DNA of 64,000 bases from Pseudovibrio sp. Tun.PSC04-5.I4 (GCF_900104145.1 NZ_FNLB01000001.1:620001-684000); one strand, 5' to 3'; shown: positions 1 to 9,022, counted from the first letter of the stretch. A program made the numbers and translations. Notes: generated by a model from the sequence alone, not told the origin.

Positions 1-500
1 TCAAAGCTATCCAGTCCTTCAATTTCAGGAATATTGGGGTGACTGTCCTTACCGGATGCGACCATGACATGCGTAAAAATCTCGCGCTTTTCTTCTGTTT
101 CAAGCAGCCAACCCCCAGCCACCTTACTGAGCTGTTTAACGGGGCTGTTGAAACGGATGAGCGGCACAATCCCAGCAGCTTTCGCGGTTGCACTGATGTA
201 ATCGAGCACATCAACTCTGCCGGGGAACGGTTGTAATTCCTCAGGTAGCGGATAATCAGAGATCTGCATTGAATATTTGGGTAGGTTGGTCCAAAGCCGC
301 GGGTACATGGCAGAAGAAACCGATTGGCTTTGCGGATCGCGGATATCAACGGGTTCATCCGACAACACCTCGTAAGCCCACTGCCCACCCAAACAATTAC
401 GCGCTTCAAACAATGTTGGCGTCAATCCACGTCGCTTAAGCTCGATTGCAGCAGTCAATCCGGTTGGGCCAGCTCCAATAATTGCGATGTTAGGACCCAT
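1..500 (-). CDS. Flavin-containing monooxygenase-like FAD/NAD(P)-binding protein (C-terminal part outside the window)
   Basis: The gene reads leftwards and runs off the window edge, so only about 166 N-terminal residues are present. The protein starts MGPNIAIIGAGPTGL, a Rossmann GxGxxG dinucleotide motif that binds the FAD ADP moiety. It is followed by GGQWAYEV, the GG/W block typical of class B flavoprotein monooxygenases (FMO and Baeyer-Villiger types), which oxygenate N, S or ketone groups using NADPH and O2. ATG at 500 is the first in-frame start directly before the Rossmann strand. It is followed leftwards from the TRAP operon but separated from it by a terminator at 608-631, so it is probably a separate transcription unit. 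The substrate cannot be told from this fragment. Confidence 0.8.
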   Translation of the reverse strand, partial: MGPNIAIIGAGPTGLTAAIELKRRGLTPTLFEARNCLGGQWAYEVLSDEPVDIRDPQSQSVSSAMYPRLWTNLPKYSMQISDYPLPEELQPFPGRVDVLDYISATAKAAGIVPLIRFNSPVKQLSKVAGGWLLETEEKREIFTHVMVASGKDSHPNIPEIEGLDSF

Positions 501-607
501 GTAACCCTCTACCTTGTTCTGGTTGTAGGTACTATGAGGGTCGCGGGTTAATTGCCTGTTCTTCTGATTGTTAGGATGTGAGAGGAGTGCGGAACACCCC
601 CTAAAAA

Positions 608-631
608 AAGGGAGAGCAAATGCCCTCCCTT
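608..631 (-). terminator. Intrinsic terminator of the first TRAP operon
   Basis: A GC-rich stem (AAGGGAG on one arm, CTCCCTT on the other, extended by a GC pair across one mismatch) is followed, reading leftwards, by seven T residues. It lies 24 bases past the stop codon of the large TRAP permease and closes that transcript. Confidence 0.7.
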
Positions 632-654
632 CGTAAAATTCACAATGAATTTCG

Positions 655-1971
655 CTACATGGCCCCAACAAGCCAGAGAGAGAACCACGGAAAAGCGATC
701 AGGAGTGCGAGGCGGACAAGGTCGGATACCCAGAACGGGAACACGCCTTTGAAGATCGTGGAGAGCTTCACATCCTGCAGCACGTTACGCAGCACAAACA
801 CGTTGAGCCCGACGGGAGGTGAGATCAGACTGATCTCCGTCACAACCACCACAATCACCGCAAACCAGATCAGCACAGCCTCCGGGTCGTTCAAAGCTTC
901 GACGCCAAAATCCAACTCTAAAATGAGCGGATAGAACACCGGCACAGTGAGCAAGATCATGGAAAGGCTTTCCAGCACACACCCCAGCACAATGTAGATC
1001 AGCACGATACCGAGCAGCACCATGTAAGCGTTAACGTCAAGGTTCAGCACCCATTCGGCCAGCGTATCCGGCAGGCCTGCAAAATTGACGAAGTTGGAGA
1101 ACACCTCAGCGCCGATGATGATCATGAAGATCATAGCCGTGGTGCGCGCGCTTTCCAGCATCGCGTGATACAGGCTCTCCATGGTCATGCCGCCCATAGC
1201 AAGCGCAATCAAAAAGGCAGTTCCTGCGCCAATACCCGCGGCTTCTGTTGGGGTAAAGAACCCACCATAGATGCCAGTCATGATAACGGCGAAGAGACCG
1301 AGAACCGCAAACACACCGATCTTTTCTTTTCGCGTGAACGGCTCAACACCTTCTGACTTGGGCGCGAGAGACGGGTTGATGAGCGTGGTGACATAAATGG
1401 CGCCGATGTAAAGCAAAAGCCCTAAAATGCCCGGAATAACACCAGCAATAAATAGTTTGCCAATGTCAGATTCTGTCAACAGGCCATAGATGATCATCAC
1501 CACGGATGGCGGAATGAGAATACCCAGCGTGCCACCTGCTGCAATGGACCCGGCTGCCAGACTATCGGCATAACCGTATTTGCGCATGGAAGGCATCGCC
1601 ACTTTGGACATGGTCGCAGCGGTTGCCAGAGAAGACCCACACACCGCCGAAAAACCACCACAGGCCACAACGGAGGCCATAGCAAGGCCACCGCGAGCCC
1701 CGCCAACCAAGCGGTTCGCGGCTGCATAAAGCCCGTGGCTGACGCCGGAAATGGTGAGCAGATTGCCCATCAGAATAAACAGCGGCACAACGGAGAGCGA
1801 GTAAGACAGGCTGGTATCAAATCCAACTGTGCTCACAACTGACCATGTTGCGTTCCAGCCACGCAACCACGCAAAGCCAACGGACCCGACAAGGATCATG
1901 GCGAACGCAATGGGCACGCGCAAAAAGATCAATGAGAGCAGAGCTGTAAAGCCGACTAGGGACTCAAACAT
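655..1971 (-). CDS. TRAP transporter large permease (DctM family)
   Basis: A 438-residue polytopic inner-membrane protein with about 12 hydrophobic segments, the normal DctM size. It is the Na+/H+-coupled transport subunit of a tripartite ATP-independent periplasmic importer. Recognisable family blocks are the early FTALLSLIFLRVPIAFAMI, the GSSLATAATMSKVAMPSM helix and LIPPSVVMIIYG. It lies directly after the small permease, with a 4-base gap, and after the binding protein, in order P-Q-M. The aromatic-catabolism genes immediately upstream on the same strand suggest import of an aromatic or related carboxylate; that substrate is inference. Confidence 0.93.
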   Translation of the reverse strand: MFESLVGFTALLSLIFLRVPIAFAMILVGSVGFAWLRGWNATWSVVSTVGFDTSLSYSLSVVPLFILMGNLLTISGVSHGLYAAANRLVGGARGGLAMASVVACGGFSAVCGSSLATAATMSKVAMPSMRKYGYADSLAAGSIAAGGTLGILIPPSVVMIIYGLLTESDIGKLFIAGVIPGILGLLLYIGAIYVTTLINPSLAPKSEGVEPFTRKEKIGVFAVLGLFAVIMTGIYGGFFTPTEAAGIGAGTAFLIALAMGGMTMESLYHAMLESARTTAMIFMIIIGAEVFSNFVNFAGLPDTLAEWVLNLDVNAYMVLLGIVLIYIVLGCVLESLSMILLTVPVFYPLILELDFGVEALNDPEAVLIWFAVIVVVVTEISLISPPVGLNVFVLRNVLQDVKLSTIFKGVFPFWVSDLVRLALLIAFPWFSLWLVGAM

Positions 1972-1975
1972 GACT

Positions 1976-2488
1976 TTAAAAACCTCTGCGGAATGCTTTT
2001 CTGAACAGAACGAGCGTGTAAGCTCCGCTCAAAAGGGCTGACGCGGCCGCAATCCAGGAAAGCGGGGCCAGCGGAATATCGAGGGCGTTGGTCACTGATC
2101 CATCTTCCATCAGGCGAACAGCATGTGCAGCAAGGCGCCAGGACAGGACAAAGAGAACAACGGTAGAAACAAACCCTGAGATCGCAGTCATCAAAGACTG
2201 CATAACAGGGGGAACCATGCCGTAAATCATGTCGACTTCAACATGTTCCCGGCGTGATGTGGTGAGCGGCAGGGCGGAAAAAACCAAAGCCCCAAGCATC
2301 AACTGAGTTACTTCAAACGCCCCGCGAACAGGGGCGTTGAACCAGTAACGGCCAACCACATCAACAACTGTAAGGCCAGTCATACCCGCGAGGAGTAACG
2401 CGCAACATATTCCAAGGCCAAGCTCAATGAGCTTGACCAAGGAGCGCACCCGCGATGCGCTCCCCGAAGTGTTGTTAGACCAACTCAA
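1976..2488 (-). CDS. TRAP transporter small permease (DctQ family)
   Basis: This 170-residue protein has four hydrophobic segments, as DctQ subunits do, and bridges the binding protein to the DctM channel. The only start that keeps the full first helix is TTG at 2488, whose TTGA overlaps the TGA stop of the upstream dctP-like gene, so translation is probably coupled. An internal GTG near residue 14 is an alternative. It sits between the binding-protein and large-permease genes of the same transporter. Confidence 0.88.
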   Translation of the reverse strand: MSWSNNTSGSASRVRSLVKLIELGLGICCALLLAGMTGLTVVDVVGRYWFNAPVRGAFEVTQLMLGALVFSALPLTTSRREHVEVDMIYGMVPPVMQSLMTAISGFVSTVVLFVLSWRLAAHAVRLMEDGSVTNALDIPLAPLSWIAAASALLSGAYTLVLFRKAFRRGF

Positions 2489-3534
2489 TTTTCCACGCCT
2501 GTAGAATTGCGGAACTTGGTAAGGGCAGCAGCGCCGTCAAAGCCATCTTTTGCAATCGCTTCGCCCCATGCAGCTTCATAAGCAGCCGCTTTGCCTTTGA
2601 TCGCGTCAACCATTGCAGGAGATGCATCGTAGATTTCGATGCCAGCTTTGTTGATGCGCTCAATCGCTTTTTCATCAGCGTCGTTCCATGCCTTACCAAC
2701 GCGCTCAGAAAAAGCATCGCCGGAAATTGCCATGATCGCAGTCTGATCTTCAGCAGAAATGTCGTTCCACTTGCCCTCATTCATGACGAGGAACCATGTG
2801 GTGTTGTAGATCCCACCTGGAACACGCATGGAGTACTTCACGTGGTCGAGCAATTTAAACGCTGTCAGAGCTTCATAGGTGAAGGTCACACCGTCAATGA
2901 TGCCGCGAGACAGTTTCTCATAGACTTCGCCGGAAGACATGAAGATCGGAGACGCACCCAGATCACTGGCCAGATCCGCAATGTACCCGCCCGGTACACG
3001 GATTTTCAGGCCTTCAATGTCTGAAGGTGTGTTCAGCTTGCGCACGTTGTTATGGAACACGCCCGGACCATGAACGAAGAGACCAAGAACCTTGGTGCCT
3101 TTGTGCTCTGCCTGTGCATCCAGATCATTTGCATACACATCCCAAAATGCCTTGGACCCGGACACAGCATCATCTCCAAGGAAGGAGAATTGGCCAATAC
3201 GGGAGCGCTGGAAGCGATTGTCTTTGGTGAAGGAATGCAGGCCGTACGTGATGTCCGCAACGCCATCTGCCGCCATATCAAAGTGGGCAGGTGGAGCACC
3301 AGCAGACTTTGCAAGCACGCGTACAGAAACGCGGCCATCCGTTACTTTTTTGATTTCCCGCGCCCACGGCTTGATTGCGTTGACCACAACCGGGTGACGG
3401 GGTGGTAACCAACTGGAAAGAACCAGAGTGGTTTCAGCATAGGCAGCCGTTACAAATGCAGTCGGTGCCAACAGAGCAACGGTTGCAACACCAAGCAATG
3501 CGCGGCGCGCAACTTTCGTTTTCAAGAATTCCAT
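2485..3534 (-). CDS. TRAP transporter substrate-binding protein (DctP family)
   Basis: A periplasmic solute receptor. The start at 3534 is chosen because GGGAGG lies just upstream and the protein then begins with a clean signal peptide (MEFLKTKVARRALLG, ending near AYA-ET). A longer reading from 3603 would add 23 unlikely residues. The mature part has the DctP layout, including the block LKIRVPGGYIADLASDLGAS that contains the conserved arginine binding the ligand carboxylate, and GEVYEKLSRGIIDGV. It is the first gene of the P-Q-M operon, 94 bases downstream of the VOC gene. A carboxylated aromatic ligand is a reasonable guess from the neighbours. Confidence 0.92.
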   Translation of the reverse strand: MEFLKTKVARRALLGVATVALLAPTAFVTAAYAETTLVLSSWLPPRHPVVVNAIKPWAREIKKVTDGRVSVRVLAKSAGAPPAHFDMAADGVADITYGLHSFTKDNRFQRSRIGQFSFLGDDAVSGSKAFWDVYANDLDAQAEHKGTKVLGLFVHGPGVFHNNVRKLNTPSDIEGLKIRVPGGYIADLASDLGASPIFMSSGEVYEKLSRGIIDGVTFTYEALTAFKLLDHVKYSMRVPGGIYNTTWFLVMNEGKWNDISAEDQTAIMAISGDAFSERVGKAWNDADEKAIERINKAGIEIYDASPAMVDAIKGKAAAYEAAWGEAIAKDGFDGAAALTKFRNSTGVEN

Positions 3535-3628
3535 GGATCCCTCCCATAAGATACCATTAAAATAATGTCGTAGATTGGAAAACGGGGCCCCTCCAGGCTC
3601 CATTTTCTCCCGCGTAGTCTAAGATAAA

Positions 3629-4171
3629 TTAGTCTCTTCCGAGTTCTTTTGCGTGTAACCAATCAGCATGTTTCGGCGCTTTTTTGGTGCGGCTCCACTC
3701 TTCAAGCATGTCCCACTTAACCGCGTCGAGACGCTTCAATTTCTCTTCTTCTTCTGGATCTGGACAAGCAAGTTCTACACGGTGTCCATTTGGATCGAAG
3801 AAGTAGATGGAGTGGAAGATGGAGTGATCAGTCACGCCCAGCACATCAATGCCGTTGCCTTCAAGATGCTCTTTGAACTCGATCAGGGTTTCGCGGTCCT
3901 TCACCTTGAAGGCGATATGCTGCACCCAGATTGGTGTGTTCTCGTCGCGGCCCATCTCTGGCTTGGTTGGCAGTTCAAAAAACGCCAGCACGTTGCCATT
4001 ACCTGCATCAAGGAACAGATGCATGTAAGGATCAGGCTCGTGGGTCGAGGGAACTTTGTCCTCGGCAATCGCCAGCACGAAGTCCATGTTGAGGTTTTTG
4101 GTGTACCACTCAACGGTTTCTTTCGCGTCTTTACAACGGTACGCAACGTGGTGAATTTGTTCAATTTTCAT
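3629..4171 (-). CDS. VOC-family (glyoxalase/extradiol dioxygenase fold) protein in an aromatic pathway
   Basis: 180 residues from ATG 4171; a start five codons earlier is possible but would precede the typical MKIEQIHHVAY opening. The protein has the two beta-alpha-beta-beta-beta repeats of the vicinal oxygen chelate fold. Candidate metal ligands are H8 (HHVAY), the His of WVQHIAFKV and the Glu of GHRVELACP, the usual 2-His-1-carboxylate arrangement. The segment around HSIYFFDPNGHRVEL resembles the extradiol dioxygenase C-terminal signature. It belongs to the block VOC, DUF2783, flavin hydroxylase. Because no cupin-type gentisate or homogentisate dioxygenase is visible nearby, it is a candidate ring-cleavage enzyme, but isomerase or lyase activity is equally possible. 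Confidence 0.85.
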   Translation of the reverse strand: MKIEQIHHVAYRCKDAKETVEWYTKNLNMDFVLAIAEDKVPSTHEPDPYMHLFLDAGNGNVLAFFELPTKPEMGRDENTPIWVQHIAFKVKDRETLIEFKEHLEGNGIDVLGVTDHSIFHSIYFFDPNGHRVELACPDPEEEEKLKRLDAVKWDMLEEWSRTKKAPKHADWLHAKELGRD

Positions 4172-4191
4172 GTGTCTACAACCCAAAGCGA

Positions 4192-4401
4192 TTAAGCTTC
4201 GGCTCCTCCCTGAGTGCTGGCAGCCAGTTCCATTGCTTCGCGAAGGACTGTTCTGTCGCCAATGTGATTGGCGAGAATGAGGATGAGCTTGGCGTTGAGC
4301 GCTTCGCTTTCCTTCTCAGAACGACCTCCATGCAGAACCAGAAGTTCTTCGTAAAAATCATCTGGCTTGGAGATGTTTGGTTTTGTATTCAGATGGCTCA
4401 T
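4192..4401 (-). CDS. DUF2783 small protein
   Basis: A 69-residue acidic, helical protein starting MSHLNTKPNISKPDDFYEELL and containing LHGGRSEKESEALNAKLILILANHIGD. I recognise this as the DUF2783 family, usually encoded beside an FAD-dependent aromatic hydroxylase. Its ATG overlaps the TGA stop of the hydroxylase gene (ATGA at 4398-4401), so the two are translationally coupled. The function is unknown; a small accessory or regulatory subunit of the hydroxylase is the obvious hypothesis. Confidence 0.8.
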   Translation of the reverse strand: MSHLNTKPNISKPDDFYEELLVLHGGRSEKESEALNAKLILILANHIGDRTVLREAMELAASTQGGAEA

Positions 4402-6038
4402 TGTGCGGCCTCCTGTTCAAAAATGCCGATTGTGCGGTTCATAGCCTCAGCCACCAAATCTCCGTTGTAGCTTTCCCAACGCGCTGCCACATGCTGGTCA
4501 GGGCGCATCAGATACACACCAGAGGTTTTGTCTCCGAGGTAACGAGCTTTCATTTCAGCGTTGGCTTCGACACGCAGTGCTGAAATAGTGATGCCGTTCA
4601 CGATAACAGTATCAGGCACATCTGCATTAACCGCCAACAACTGGAATTTGTTGCCAAGCTGGCTCAGCAGGTACCCATTTTCTGTTGGCGCATCCGCTGC
4701 CGGAGACCCCGGACGTGAACGCGCGGGCATGCCCTCGCAATCATCACTGTTGAGCGAGGACCCGTCATAGGTCGCTGGAACAGACAGGCGACCGGAGTTC
4801 ACCAGTGGACGTGCAAATTCGGCTTTTTCCGCCAGTTCCAGCACAGCATCGCGGAACACACGGCTGATAGCTGATTTTGGCGTGATGAAGTCTGTTGCGC
4901 GGGACGAGTTCATAATGTTCTCTTGCGCCGCATAAACACGTTCTTCATCGTAACTGTCCAGCAGGCTCATTGGCGCTTTGCCGTCCATCACCAGCGCCAG
5001 TTTCCAGATCAGATTGTCTGTATCCTGAAGACCGGAGTTGGCACCGCGGGCACCGAAGGGAGACACCTGATGGGCACTGTCGCCAGCAAAGATCACACGG
5101 CCTTTGCGGAACTGTTCCATACGGCGGCACTGGAAGGTGTAGATGGAAACCCACTCAAGCTCGAACTTAACATCCTCGCCAAGCATAGCTTTAAGGCGCG
5201 GAATAACGTTCTCGGGCTTCTTCTCTTCTTCCTTATCAATGTCCCAGCCAAGCTGAAGATCGATGCGCCATACATTATCTGGCTGCTTATGCAAAAGAGC
5301 AGACTGACCACGGTTGAACGGCGGATCAAACCAGAACCAACGCTCTGTTGGGAATTCGGCATCCATGATCACATCAGCGATCAGGAAGTTGTCTTCAAAC
5401 ACGCGGCCTACAAAATCCAGATCCATCATGGAGCGGATTGGAGAGGCAGCACCGTCACAGGCGATCACCCAGTCAGTTTCGACTTTGTAATTGCCTTCTG
5501 GTGTTTCCAGCTCAACAGTTGCGAAGTCAGTGCCTTGATCTACAGAAACAACCTTGTTGTTGCCACGGATTTCAATCGGCTTACCTTGGGCTTTTAACTC
5601 AACGACCCGGTTAAACAGATACTCTTCAAAATAATACTGTTGTAGGTTGATAAAGGCCGGGCGCTTGTGGCCATCTTCTGGCAGCAGATCAAACTGGTAG
5701 ACCTGACGCTCATCAAAGAACACCTTGCCAACGTTCCACTGAACGCCCTTGTCAACAAACTGATCCCCACAGCCAAGGCGGTCGAGGATTTCAAGCGGAC
5801 GTTTTGCGTAACAAACCGCGCGCGAGCCCCAGCTCACCTTGTCATTGTCATCAACAACAACAACTTCAATATCCTGCATAGCCAGTTCAATTGCCGCTGC
5901 CAGACCAATCGGGCCGGCTCCCACAACAACAACCTTATGGCGTACTACCTGTTCCGCATCCTGATCCGATGATCGGACATATGGATATAGCGGAACTTCG
6001 AAAATCTTTTTCAATTCAAAACCTCCCAGTTTCGTCAT
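4398..6038 (-). CDS. FAD-dependent aromatic ring hydroxylase (PF01494, MhpA/PobA-like)
   Basis: A 546-residue class A flavoprotein monooxygenase. The FAD Rossmann motif is VVVGAGPIGLAAAIELAMQ (about residues 36-54), the DG motif is WVIACDGAASPIRSMM, and the GD motif is RVIFAGDSAHQVSPFGARG, all in the expected order. The length matches 3-(3-hydroxyphenyl)propionate hydroxylase and 2,4-dichlorophenol hydroxylase relatives, with a thioredoxin-like C-terminal part after about residue 400. Family members hydroxylate a phenolic ring with NAD(P)H and O2. Together with the fumarylacetoacetase and maleylacetoacetate isomerase genes it should feed a gentisate- or homogentisate-type intermediate, but the exact phenolic substrate is not readable. 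Confidence 0.9.
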   Translation of the reverse strand: MTKLGGFELKKIFEVPLYPYVRSSDQDAEQVVRHKVVVVGAGPIGLAAAIELAMQDIEVVVVDDNDKVSWGSRAVCYAKRPLEILDRLGCGDQFVDKGVQWNVGKVFFDERQVYQFDLLPEDGHKRPAFINLQQYYFEEYLFNRVVELKAQGKPIEIRGNNKVVSVDQGTDFATVELETPEGNYKVETDWVIACDGAASPIRSMMDLDFVGRVFEDNFLIADVIMDAEFPTERWFWFDPPFNRGQSALLHKQPDNVWRIDLQLGWDIDKEEEKKPENVIPRLKAMLGEDVKFELEWVSIYTFQCRRMEQFRKGRVIFAGDSAHQVSPFGARGANSGLQDTDNLIWKLALVMDGKAPMSLLDSYDEERVYAAQENIMNSSRATDFITPKSAISRVFRDAVLELAEKAEFARPLVNSGRLSVPATYDGSSLNSDDCEGMPARSRPGSPAADAPTENGYLLSQLGNKFQLLAVNADVPDTVIVNGITISALRVEANAEMKARYLGDKTSGVYLMRPDQHVAARWESYNGDLVAEAMNRTIGIFEQEAAQ

Positions 6039-6064
6039 AGAAACAGCTATTTAACGACGCTCCC

Positions 6065-6475
6065 TCAAAGTTGAGGGGAGTTGGACTGTGTTGTGGAGTT
6101 CTTTGAGATATCGACGCATTTTTTATCCGAAAACTGGGCTCTGAATGCTTCTATCTGTCGGGCTATTGCGTAGTCCGGGTTGTAGTAACATTCGCCTAGA
6201 GCGCGTAGGCTTAAAATTCCGAGGAACATAAAGCTAAACAAACCCCAGAGTGCTGTTATTCCGATCCATTTGCGAAGATCTCGGTGTCTCCCTCCAAGTA
6301 AAAACTGACCGTAAAGTTTGGCGTACAAGACAGGATAGAGGAAGATTGAACGACCAGAAGTCTTCCAATCTTCATGCAGTTTTGACATGAGCGAAGAATG
6401 GAGCAACATCCAGACAATCGTTGCTACAGCAAGATTTACGAATGCTAGTATTACCACCCCTTCACTCAAGCTCAT
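6065..6475 (-). CDS. Hypothetical membrane protein
   Basis: 136 residues with two clear transmembrane segments: one near residues 7-27 (VILAFVNLAVATIVWMLL) and one near residues 70-92 (WIGITALWGLFSFMFLGIL). A polar C-terminal tail contains two Cys residues. An AAGGATAAAA stretch before ATG 6475 serves as the ribosome binding site. It lies between the hydroxylase and the MBL-fold gene in the same direction and may be co-transcribed. I do not recognise the family; nothing links it to the catabolic pathway except position. Confidence 0.65.
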   Translation of the reverse strand: MSLSEGVVILAFVNLAVATIVWMLLHSSLMSKLHEDWKTSGRSIFLYPVLYAKLYGQFLLGGRHRDLRKWIGITALWGLFSFMFLGILSLRALGECYYNPDYAIARQIEAFRAQFSDKKCVDISKNSTTQSNSPQL

Positions 6476-6481
6476 CTCATT

Positions 6482-7432
6482 TTATCCTTGCAATGCTGCC
6501 CACATTTCTTGGTCACGTTCAGCAGTCCAGATACGGGGGGTGTCGATGCCGCGGGCTTCGTCAAATGCGCGGGCAACATTGAATGGCAGACAATGTTCGT
6601 AGATTGCGTAGTCAGCGAATTTTGGATCGCATTCTGCACGCACTGCGTCCCATGCTTCTTTGAGCGTGCCGCCTCGTACTGCCACGCGGGCGGCTGGTTT
6701 ATAGGTACTCATGACAAAGTCACGAGTGTTCTCGATAGCTTTGCCGACCATTTCTTTGCCAACAAGCGCATCACCACGACCGGGTGCAATTGCGTCTGGG
6801 TTGTAGGCTTTGATTGCGTCGAGCGTGTTGCCCCAGTCTTTGAAATGACCATCACCGCAGTAACAAGCTGAGTGGTACTCAACGATATCACCGGTGAACA
6901 TCACGCCTTCGTCTGGAACCCATGCAACTATGTCGCCAGCGGTGTGTGCGCGGCCAAGGTGCATCAGTTCAACCTTACGGTTGCCCATGTTGATGGTCAT
7001 ACGGTCTTTGAAGGTCATAGTTGGCCATGTGAGGCCCGGGATGGAATCAGCTGCATCAAACAGGCGCGGGAAACGACCAAACTCGGAGTCCCAATCTTCC
7101 TGACCGCGCTCGTAAATCATGCCCTCGCATTTCTCAGAAGCGACGATTTCTGAAGCACCGTAACCGGAGGCACCCAGCACACGCACAGCATGGTAATGCG
7201 AAAGCACCACGTATTTGATCGGCTTGTCCGTGACTTCGCGGATTTTATCAACCACGAGCTGCGCCATGACAGGTGTTGCCTGCGCATCAACCACCATAAC
7301 GCTGTCATCACCAATGATAACGCCGGTATTTGGATCGCCCTCAGCGGTGAACGCGTAAAGATCGCGTCCAACTTCGGTGAAGGAGATTTTTTTGGCTTCC
7401 ATGTCGCCACTGGATGCAAATGCTTTGGCCAT
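6482..7432 (-). CDS. Metallo-beta-lactamase-fold protein with an altered metal motif
   Basis: This 316-residue protein has the MBL fold: the N-terminal beta strand VMVVDAQATPVM, then the metal-motif loop, then GRAHTAGDIVAWVPDEGVMFTGDIVEYHS with the conserved His and Asp. The diagnostic HxHxDH is instead HYHAVR (H79, H81, V83, R84), so both metal-2 ligands are replaced. It may keep a single-metal site or act without classical two-metal hydrolysis. It sits between the ring hydroxylase and fumarylacetoacetase genes, suggesting a hydrolytic or lactonase-like step, or repair of an intermediate, in the same pathway. AGGA eight bases before the ATG is the ribosome binding site. Confidence 0.85.
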   Translation of the reverse strand: MAKAFASSGDMEAKKISFTEVGRDLYAFTAEGDPNTGVIIGDDSVMVVDAQATPVMAQLVVDKIREVTDKPIKYVVLSHYHAVRVLGASGYGASEIVASEKCEGMIYERGQEDWDSEFGRFPRLFDAADSIPGLTWPTMTFKDRMTINMGNRKVELMHLGRAHTAGDIVAWVPDEGVMFTGDIVEYHSACYCGDGHFKDWGNTLDAIKAYNPDAIAPGRGDALVGKEMVGKAIENTRDFVMSTYKPAARVAVRGGTLKEAWDAVRAECDPKFADYAIYEHCLPFNVARAFDEARGIDTPRIWTAERDQEMWAALQG

Positions 7433-7446
7433 GATAGTCGTCCTAA

Positions 7447-8715
7447 TTAAACTTTAAAATCTGGAGATGGCAGAATTTTGCCGACACATTCGCCAAAACC
7501 AATGCGGAAGCCATCGCCCTGCGCCCAACCTGTCAACGTCAGGGTGTCGCCATCCTCGATGAACGTGCGGGTCTCACCGCTGTCCAGAGTGATTGGCTCT
7601 TTGCCACCCCAGGTCAGTTCCATCAGGGATCCGTACTCGGATTTATCCGGACCTGAGATGGTGCCGGAGCCGAGCAGATCGCCGGTGTTCATTTTACAGC
7701 CGCCAATGGCATGGTGGGTCAACTGCTGAGCCGCTGAGTAGTACATGCGATTGTAGTTTGTGTGGCACAGAAGCGTCGCCTTATCAGCGCCCTCTGGCTG
7801 CATGTGTGCCTGCAACTCAATATCGTAGATCATCGGACCCGGCTCATTGAGGTAGGGCAGCAGCACTTTTTCACGTGCAGGCGTGTTGGTGCGGAACGCT
7901 TCCAACGCAGCCTTGGTCACAACCCATGGGCTGATGGAGGTCGCAAACGCTTTAGCCTGAAACGGACCAAGCGGCTGGTATTCCCAGCCCTGAATATCAC
8001 GAGCGGACCAGTCATTGAGCAGGACATATCCGAAGATCATGTCGTCGGCTTCCTGAACGGTGATCGGCTTGCCCATCTGGCTTGGCGTGCCAACAACAGT
8101 CCCCATTTCCAGCTCAATATCGAGGCGAGCGCATGGGTTGAAGGAGGGCACCTGCGCCGTTGGCGCTTTGGTCTGACCCAGAGGGCGAATAACATCCGTT
8201 CCGCTGACAACAATGGTAGAGGCACGGCCATTATAACCGATTGGAATGTGCAACCAATTCGGCGGCAGAGCGTTTTCTGCACCGCGAAGGATCGTGCCGA
8301 CGTTCAGGGCGTGCTGTTTGCCCGCATAAAAATCGGTGTACTCGGCAACCTTGAAGGGCATGAACATCTGAGCGGCACTCATAGGCACCAGTGCTTTCGG
8401 CATCAGTGTTTCATTGCCGGACAGCGCAGTATCACCACCCTTTTTGAGCAGTGAGGTCAGCTGATCGCGAACGCTATCCCACGCAGCCATGCCCAGTTCC
8501 ATGAAGTCATTAAGAGCCGGTTTGTCGAAAACTGTCGTGGTTCCGCCCGCCTTGAGAAGGCCCGCAGATTCCAACACAGCCATATCAACAACCATGTCGC
8601 CGATCGCAACACCACACCGTGGCTCTTCTCCATCCTTGGCAAACACACCGTAGGGAAGATTCTGGATTGGGAAATGGCAGTGCGGCGCGTTCGCACTCTC
8701 GATCCAACTCGTCAT
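7447..8715 (-). CDS. fahA: Fumarylacetoacetase
   Basis: 422 residues from ATG 8715, preceded by AAGGA. Size and sequence match fumarylacetoacetate hydrolase: an N-terminal SH3-like domain (residues 1-115), then the catalytic beta-roll. DFYAGKQHALNVG carries the catalytic His and metal-binding Asp, LDIELEMGTVVG carries metal-ligand glutamates, and LLNDWSARDIQGWEYQPLGPF is the family block. The enzyme splits fumarylacetoacetate into fumarate and acetoacetate, the last step of homogentisate catabolism, or performs the equivalent step on fumarylpyruvate. It is the first gene of the leftward catabolic operon, with a good promoter at 8789-8816. Confidence 0.93.
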   Translation of the reverse strand: MTSWIESANAPHCHFPIQNLPYGVFAKDGEEPRCGVAIGDMVVDMAVLESAGLLKAGGTTTVFDKPALNDFMELGMAAWDSVRDQLTSLLKKGGDTALSGNETLMPKALVPMSAAQMFMPFKVAEYTDFYAGKQHALNVGTILRGAENALPPNWLHIPIGYNGRASTIVVSGTDVIRPLGQTKAPTAQVPSFNPCARLDIELEMGTVVGTPSQMGKPITVQEADDMIFGYVLLNDWSARDIQGWEYQPLGPFQAKAFATSISPWVVTKAALEAFRTNTPAREKVLLPYLNEPGPMIYDIELQAHMQPEGADKATLLCHTNYNRMYYSAAQQLTHHAIGGCKMNTGDLLGSGTISGPDKSEYGSLMELTWGGKEPITLDSGETRTFIEDGDTLTLTGWAQGDGFRIGFGECVGKILPSPDFKV

Positions 8716-8779
8716 AACACATCCTTGGCAATTGAAGATTGCGGCAAAGTCCAACCAGACTCAGACAATCAGTAATTTA

Positions 8780-8816
8780 TCTGATCTCAGAATAGTTTCA
8801 CATGTAACTTTGTCAA
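8780..8816 (-). promoter_or_regulatory. Leftward promoter of the fahA operon with a dyad on its -10 box
   Basis: Reading leftwards, TTGACA (8811-8816) is separated by 16 bases from TATTCT (8789-8794), a sigma-70-like promoter about 75 bases upstream of fahA. The dyad TCTGA-TC-TCAGA (8780-8791) overlaps the -10 box and could be the operator for the divergent MarR protein. A related dyad lies at the marR promoter and upstream of the ABC transporter operon. Confidence 0.55.
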
Positions 8817-8910
8817 TAACATTTTCCTTGGGAGACAGATCACGATGCGTCAAAAAACCCGCTAATGCCCTCATAACTGGCAGAAAATATCGGTTTATAC
8901 TACTTTCGCA

Positions 8911-8967
8911 TATATATCAGTAGCGTAATGTGCGGTCTTGACATATAGTTGCAGTTGATACTATCAG
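8911..8967 (+). promoter_or_regulatory. Rightward promoter and putative operator of the MarR gene
   Basis: TTGACA at 8938-8943 is a perfect -35 box; a weak -10 follows near 8957-8964. The dyad TGATA-C-TATCA (8956-8966) covers the -10 region, and a TATATATCAG half-site lies at 8911-8920. Together these fill the 307-base divergent gap between fahA and the MarR gene, and they fit autoregulation by MarR. Confidence 0.5.
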
Positions 8968-9022
8968 GGTAACTGTGCCACTGTAGAAGCATAATAGTTT
9001 CATTTTAAACCAACGAGTCTCA

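Noticed and set aside
4923..5597. Rightward 224-codon open frame within the ring hydroxylase
   Set aside because: It is the antisense shadow of a clearly recognised gene.
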